NCBI GenBank assembly: GCA_051867875.1
Contig: JBJDZG010000007.1
Location: 1-64,000 of the forward strand
DNA length: 64,000 bases
Source: RGIG4608 sp051867875
GTDB lineage: Bacteria; Bacillota; Clostridia; Oscillospirales; CAG-272
Reading direction: 5' to 3'
The translations under genes and the position numbers were made by a program. Numbering within the stretch: position 1 is the first letter of the stretch; each line of letters begins with the position of its first letter. Under the pieces are notes generated by a model. It saw nothing but the letters and a program-made list of their open reading frames with translations. It did not search any database and was not told where the DNA came from. Positions 60,042 to 64,000 of the stretch are shown here, one piece after another.

Positions 60042-62021
60042 ATGAAAAAACTCAACAGTATTCGCTCTTTGACGGCTTTGTTTGTGCTCTGTGCACTTTT
60101 GCTTTCAAGCGTGGGCTTGACTTCTTGCGTAACTCCCGACGGTGGCAAAAATGTTACTTCCGACTCTCTTTACGTAGAGAAGGTTGAAAATCTCCCCGAG
60201 GATTTTATTATGGGTATGGACGCATCGAGCGTTCCGTCACTTGAAGCGAGTGGCGTAAAATATTATGACTACGACGGAGAAGAGAAAGACGTTTATGAAA
60301 TTCTTTCCGAAAACGGCGTAAATTACATTCGTGTCCGCGTATGGAACGACCCCTTTGACTCCGAGGGCAACGGCTACGGCGGAGGAAACTGCGATATCAA
60401 TAACGCAATAGAGATAGGACAGCGCGCTACCAAATACGGTATGAAGCTCCTTGTCAATTTCCACTATTCGGATTTCTGGGCAGACCCAGCAAAGCAGATG
60501 GCTCCCAAGGCTTGGGCTAAATACAGCGTCGCAGAGAAGGAAGATGCTATTTACGAATACACCAAAGAGTGCTTGCAGAAGCTCGTTGATGCAGGCGTTG
60601 ACATCGGTATGGTACAGATAGGCAACGAAACAAACGGCTATATGTGCGGTGTCAAGACGTGGGGCGACATAGCAAAGCTTATGAACGCAGGCTCAAAGGC
60701 AGTCCGCGAGGTTTGCCCCGAAGCGCTTGTTGCGGTTCACTTTGCAAATCCCGAAAAAGTTTCAAACTATAAAAACTACGCGTACTATCTCGCTTCCCAG
60801 CAGGTAGATTACGATGTTTTCGCGTCGTCCTACTATCCTTTCTGGCACGGCACGCTCGAAAATCTTTCGAGCTTGCTCTCCGAGATAGCCGAAACTTATG
60901 ACAAAAAGGTAATGGTTGCTGAAACTTCATACTGCTACACGCCCGACAATACCGACTTCCACGGTAATACGATAGGCGACGGCAGTGCGGTAACGAAGAA
61001 TTACCCCTACACAGTTCAAGGACAGGCTAATCTTGTCCGCGACGTTATAAACGCAATGGCAAATACCACTAACGGTATAGGTGTGTTCTACTGGGAAGGC
61101 ACTTGGATTTCCGTTCCCGGTGAAACTTGGGAAGAGCAGTCCGCTCTTTGGGAGGAGCACGGCTCCGGCTGGGCTTCGTCCTACGCGGGCTCTTACGATT
61201 CAAAGGACGCAGGACAGTACTACGGCGGTTGTGCAGTAGATAATCAGGCTTTCTTCGACGCAGACGGTAAGGTGCTTGAATCCCTTAAGGTATTCGCTCT
61301 CGTAAGAAAAGGCAACTGCGTTGAAAATGCTCCCGACGCTATCGAGGACGTAAACATTATTTGCGATCTTAACGGCGATATCGTTCTCCCCGATACGGTA
61401 AACGCAGTAATGCTCGATAACTCCAAGCAGGCTCTTGCAGTTGAATGGGAAAAATTTGACGAAGCGGCAATCAAGGCGGCAGGCGTTTCCAAACACACTA
61501 TAAAGGGTGTCGCAGGCGGTATGACTGCACACTGCTACCTCTCTATGGTTGAATATAACTTCCTTAAAAACTGGAGCTTTGAGGACGATATGGCAGGTAC
61601 GGGCTGGACGGTCAATCCCATTAAGAGCTGCGACGAGCTTTGCGTTGAAAACAAGGTTACAGACAGTATGACGGGAACCAATCACTACCATTTCTGGGGT
61701 GCAGGCACGGATTCCGTTGAATTTGAGCTTGAACAGACTGTCGAAGGTCTTAAAGCGGGAACGTATAAATATTCTATCTCAATTATGGGCGGCGACGGCG
61801 GCGAAACCGACATTTATGCTTACGTAAAGATAAACGGAGAGGTAGTATATAAAGAATCACTTCAAATTACGGTTTACAATGAGTGGCATACGGCTACCAT
61901 TGAAAATATTGAGTACAGTGACGGAGACGTTATCACAGTCGGAATTTACGTTAAGTGCGGCGGTGCAGGCAACGGCGCGTGGGGCAAGATAGATGACGCG
62001 ATGCTCAATTCCGTCAAGTAA
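60042..62021 (+). CDS. Arabinogalactan endo-beta-1,4-galactanase GH53 lipoprotein with CBM61-like domain
   Basis: A 659-residue lipoprotein (LTSC, Cys29). The GH53 domain spans ~50-400: FIMGMDASSVPSLE, YIRVRVWNDP, LLVNFHYSDFWADP, MVQIGNETNGYM with the acid/base Glu, and MVAETSYCYT with the nucleophile Glu. It cuts beta-1,4-galactan side chains of pectin. A Big_4/Ig-like stretch (~440-505) precedes a C-terminal domain like CBM61 (~515-659; LKNWSFEDDMAGTGWTVNP, DDAML), known to bind galactan when attached to GH53. It is co-transcribed with the GH13 gene 13 nt downstream. Confidence 0.93.
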   Translation: MKKLNSIRSLTALFVLCALLLSSVGLTSCVTPDGGKNVTSDSLYVEKVENLPEDFIMGMDASSVPSLEASGVKYYDYDGEEKDVYEILSENGVNYIRVRVWNDPFDSEGNGYGGGNCDINNAIEIGQRATKYGMKLLVNFHYSDFWADPAKQMAPKAWAKYSVAEKEDAIYEYTKECLQKLVDAGVDIGMVQIGNETNGYMCGVKTWGDIAKLMNAGSKAVREVCPEALVAVHFANPEKVSNYKNYAYYLASQQVDYDVFASSYYPFWHGTLENLSSLLSEIAETYDKKVMVAETSYCYTPDNTDFHGNTIGDGSAVTKNYPYTVQGQANLVRDVINAMANTTNGIGVFYWEGTWISVPGETWEEQSALWEEHGSGWASSYAGSYDSKDAGQYYGGCAVDNQAFFDADGKVLESLKVFALVRKGNCVENAPDAIEDVNIICDLNGDIVLPDTVNAVMLDNSKQALAVEWEKFDEAAIKAAGVSKHTIKGVAGGMTAHCYLSMVEYNFLKNWSFEDDMAGTGWTVNPIKSCDELCVENKVTDSMTGTNHYHFWGAGTDSVEFELEQTVEGLKAGTYKYSISIMGGDGGETDIYAYVKINGEVVYKESLQITVYNEWHTATIENIEYSDGDVITVGIYVKCGGAGNGAWGKIDDAMLNSVK

Positions 62022-62034
62022 TAAAGGAGATAAG

Positions 62035-63672
62035 ATGAAGAAAAGTAAATTTATAAGAACTGCAACCTCGCTTGCATTGGTATTAATTATGATTTTTTCC
62101 GCATTAGCTATGACCGCGTGTCCCGATTCCTCGAACACCACTACAGGCGATCCCGGCGACACGACACCCGTACTCGATCCCATCGACGATAATTACAGAG
62201 TATTTTATCAGATTTTTGTCGGTTCTTTTTCGGACGGAAATAACGACGGCATCGGCGACCTTATGGGCGTTATCAACAGAATGGACTATCTCAACGACGG
62301 AGATATGAATACACACGATGACCTCGGAGTTCAGGGCATCTGGCTCTCTCCCATCTTCTCCTCTCCCTCGTATCACAAATATGACGCGAAGGATTATTAC
62401 AAGATAGACTGGAGATTTGGCGATGAAAATACGCTTAAAGAGCTTATTGCGCTTTGCCACGAGAGAAACGTAAAGATAATTCTCGACCTTGCAATCAACC
62501 ATACGTCCAACCAGCACCCATGGTTTCTTGAATTCAAGGAATCCCGTATGGCAGGCGATACGGAGAATAAGTACTATAACTTCTACTCCTGCGTTAAAGC
62601 CTCGGAAAGAAAAAATGGAATTTCTTATCAGAACGTCCCTACGGTTGACTGCTGGTATGAATGTAATTTTTCAGGCGATATGCCCGAGCTTAACTACGAT
62701 AATCCCGACGTAAGGGAAGCGATGCTTGACGTTGCAAGATACTATCTTGAACTCGGCGTCGACGGCTTCCGCTTTGATGCGGCAAAGTATATCTATTACG
62801 GCGACAACGATAAATCAGCCGCTTTCTGGGAATGGTATGTGGGTACTCTTCGCGAAGAATATCCCGAAATATATACCGTAGGTGAATGCTGGTCGGGCGA
62901 CAACGAGGTTATTAAATACTACGACGCGATGAACTGCTTCAACTTCACGATGTCCTCTGCCGAGGGCATGATAGCGATGGCTGCAAAAGGAACGTCAAAT
63001 ATAAGCAGATATACAAATTACGTAGTTTCTTATTTGGAAAGCATTAAGAATAAAAATCCCGATTCCATGATGATTCCGTTCCTTTCAAATCACGACCAGG
63101 ATAGAATAGCAGGAGCGTTTGTCACGGATAATAGTATGAAGATGGCGGCAAATCTCTATCTTCTTTGCTCCGGTTCTCCTGTAATCTACTACGGAGAAGA
63201 GATAGGTCTGCGCGGCAAACGCGGAACCGAGCTTACAGATGCAAACCGCAGACTTGCGATGAAGTGGGGCGACGACGATTTGGTCAGAGATCCGACGGGA
63301 GCTTGCTATCCCGCAGAAAATCAGATAACTACCACCGTAGCGAGCCAGCTTGAAGATGAAAACAGCCTTGTTCGCCATTACTCAAAGGTAATCGCTGTCA
63401 GAAATAAATATCCTGCTATCGCCCGCGGAGAATATTCTTCCATAACAAGTTCAAATAAGAACTTCGGTGGCTTCCTTGTAACTTACGAGGGAGAGAAGCT
63501 CGGTATTTTGCACAATACGTCCGCTTCTGCCATTACGATTGATCTCAGTAAATGCTACGGTCTTAACGGACACGTATTCAGCGAACTTTGCGACTATGTC
63601 GGAGTAGGTACAGCTACCCTCAACGGCACTACTCTTACTATTGGCGCGTATACAAGCGTAATCCTTAAATAA
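62035..63672 (+). CDS. GH13 alpha-amylase lipoprotein
   Basis: A 545-residue surface lipoprotein (MTAC, Cys29). The catalytic barrel begins at YRVFYQIFVGSFSDGNNDGI. The four GH13 regions are ILDLAINHTS, VDGFRFDAAK (Asp nucleophile), YTVGECWSGD (Glu acid/base) and FLSNHDQDR. GDLMGVINRMDYL resembles extracellular amylases that cut starch to maltodextrins. The start is ATG 62035 after AAAGGAGA. It follows the galactanase in one operon; pairing a pectin side-chain enzyme with an amylase suggests a plant-cell diet, which is inference. Confidence 0.92.
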   Translation: MKKSKFIRTATSLALVLIMIFSALAMTACPDSSNTTTGDPGDTTPVLDPIDDNYRVFYQIFVGSFSDGNNDGIGDLMGVINRMDYLNDGDMNTHDDLGVQGIWLSPIFSSPSYHKYDAKDYYKIDWRFGDENTLKELIALCHERNVKIILDLAINHTSNQHPWFLEFKESRMAGDTENKYYNFYSCVKASERKNGISYQNVPTVDCWYECNFSGDMPELNYDNPDVREAMLDVARYYLELGVDGFRFDAAKYIYYGDNDKSAAFWEWYVGTLREEYPEIYTVGECWSGDNEVIKYYDAMNCFNFTMSSAEGMIAMAAKGTSNISRYTNYVVSYLESIKNKNPDSMMIPFLSNHDQDRIAGAFVTDNSMKMAANLYLLCSGSPVIYYGEEIGLRGKRGTELTDANRRLAMKWGDDDLVRDPTGACYPAENQITTTVASQLEDENSLVRHYSKVIAVRNKYPAIARGEYSSITSSNKNFGGFLVTYEGEKLGILHNTSASAITIDLSKCYGLNGHVFSELCDYVGVGTATLNGTTLTIGAYTSVILK

Positions 63673-63698
63673 ATTTAATGATATAGAAAAGAGGAAAT

Positions 63699-64000
63699 AT
63701 GGAAAACAAATTTGTTGTTAATATTATCCATCGCCCCGAGCTTTCCCCCGAATACGCGGAGAGGGCTCTCGGCAAAGGTAAGGGCGTGCGCGATGAATCA
63801 CTCGATATTTTCAGATTTCAGCAGGACTGCGCTCACCAATACGGTCTTAAAACCACAATTCAGATAACCTACGCGTCGCTCTTTTCGGACGTAATCGTCG
63901 AGCTTGCAAAGGAAGAGCACGAGAAGTACGGCGACGAGATAGGACTCTCTCTCTTGGGACTTCCTTGTCCCGAATTCAGAGCAAAATATCACACAGAGGA
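63699..64000 (+). CDS. Unknown soluble protein, N-terminal part (partial)
   Basis: The first ~100 residues of a gene that leaves the window. ATG 63699 follows GAGGAAAT, 26 nt after the amylase stop, so it is probably in the same operon. The start MENKFVVNIIHRPELSPEYA has no signal peptide. FRFQQDCAHQYGLKTTIQIT and LAKEEHEKYGDEIGLSLLG suggest an alpha/beta fold such as seen in polysaccharide-deacetylase or DUF3863-like proteins. I cannot confirm this, and no catalytic motif is visible in the part present. Confidence 0.7.
   Translation, partial: MENKFVVNIIHRPELSPEYAERALGKGKGVRDESLDIFRFQQDCAHQYGLKTTIQITYASLFSDVIVELAKEEHEKYGDEIGLSLLGLPCPEFRAKYHTE

Noticed and set aside
46366..63672. Amylosome or cellulosome with dockerins, cohesins or sortase anchors
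   Set aside because: No dockerin calcium repeats, cohesin domains or LPXTG motifs were seen; anchoring is by lipobox.

Overview
The window looks like a piece of a metagenome-assembled genome from an anaerobic, low-to-mid GC Firmicute of class Clostridia. Evidence: a Firmicutes-type holB-ricT-trmN6 block, paired GlgC/GlgD, AddAB instead of RecBCD, a long-form Hpf, strong GGAGG ribosome sites, near-perfect TTGACA-N17-TATAAT promoters, and lipoproteins with no outer-membrane or LPXTG signals. The finer placement (Oscillospirales or Christensenellales-like) is a guess. Two runs of exactly 100 N (17657-17756 and 52717-52816) fall inside tandem repeats and are scaffold gaps, not biology.

Layout. 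1-5356: the end of a Clp ATPase gene, then a minus-strand housekeeping operon (holB, ricT, ferredoxin, trmN6, ttcA, nnrD). 5469-13823: a plus-strand glycogen operon (glgC, glgD, glgA, glgP, GH13 amylase). 13859-17011: a small Cys-motif lipoprotein, a GNAT acetyltransferase, smpB and a DUF1846 gene. 17012-18079: gene-free repeat region. 18080-18471: tmRNA on the minus strand. 18543-24331: a small hypothetical gene, a HAD/guanylate-kinase-like fusion, a CDP-alcohol phosphatidyltransferase of foreign-looking composition, a PAP2/HAD phosphatase pair, and typA. 24338-32135: minus-strand operon of a QueG-like iron-sulphur protein, addB and addA. 32256-41812: rlmA-like methyltransferase, GT2, an unknown membrane-protein pair, a histidine phosphatase, hpf, a MOP flippase, rplS and a membrane-anchored XRE regulator.

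41844-64000 is devoted to extracellular and cytoplasmic alpha-glucan and galactan use: malQ-pulA; five large lipoprotein genes (46366-59818) carrying starch-binding-type beta-sandwich modules, four of them on stalks of Cys/His repeats (C-x(7-13)-C-x2-C then GH); then a GH53 galactanase and GH13 amylase lipoprotein operon and the start of an unknown gene.

The part most worth following is the lipoprotein cluster. Four of its promoters carry the same ATTGTGCAA element, each exactly 42 nt upstream of TTGACA, and the fifth has a degenerate version. At two of them the element forms an inverted repeat, TGCACAA-N15-TTGTGCA. Together with the shared signal peptides, exchangeable C-terminal modules and two genes with near-identical 5' ends, this suggests a co-regulated, recombining, cell-surface glycan-capture system that feeds PulA and the amylase outside the cell and MalQ and the Glg enzymes inside.
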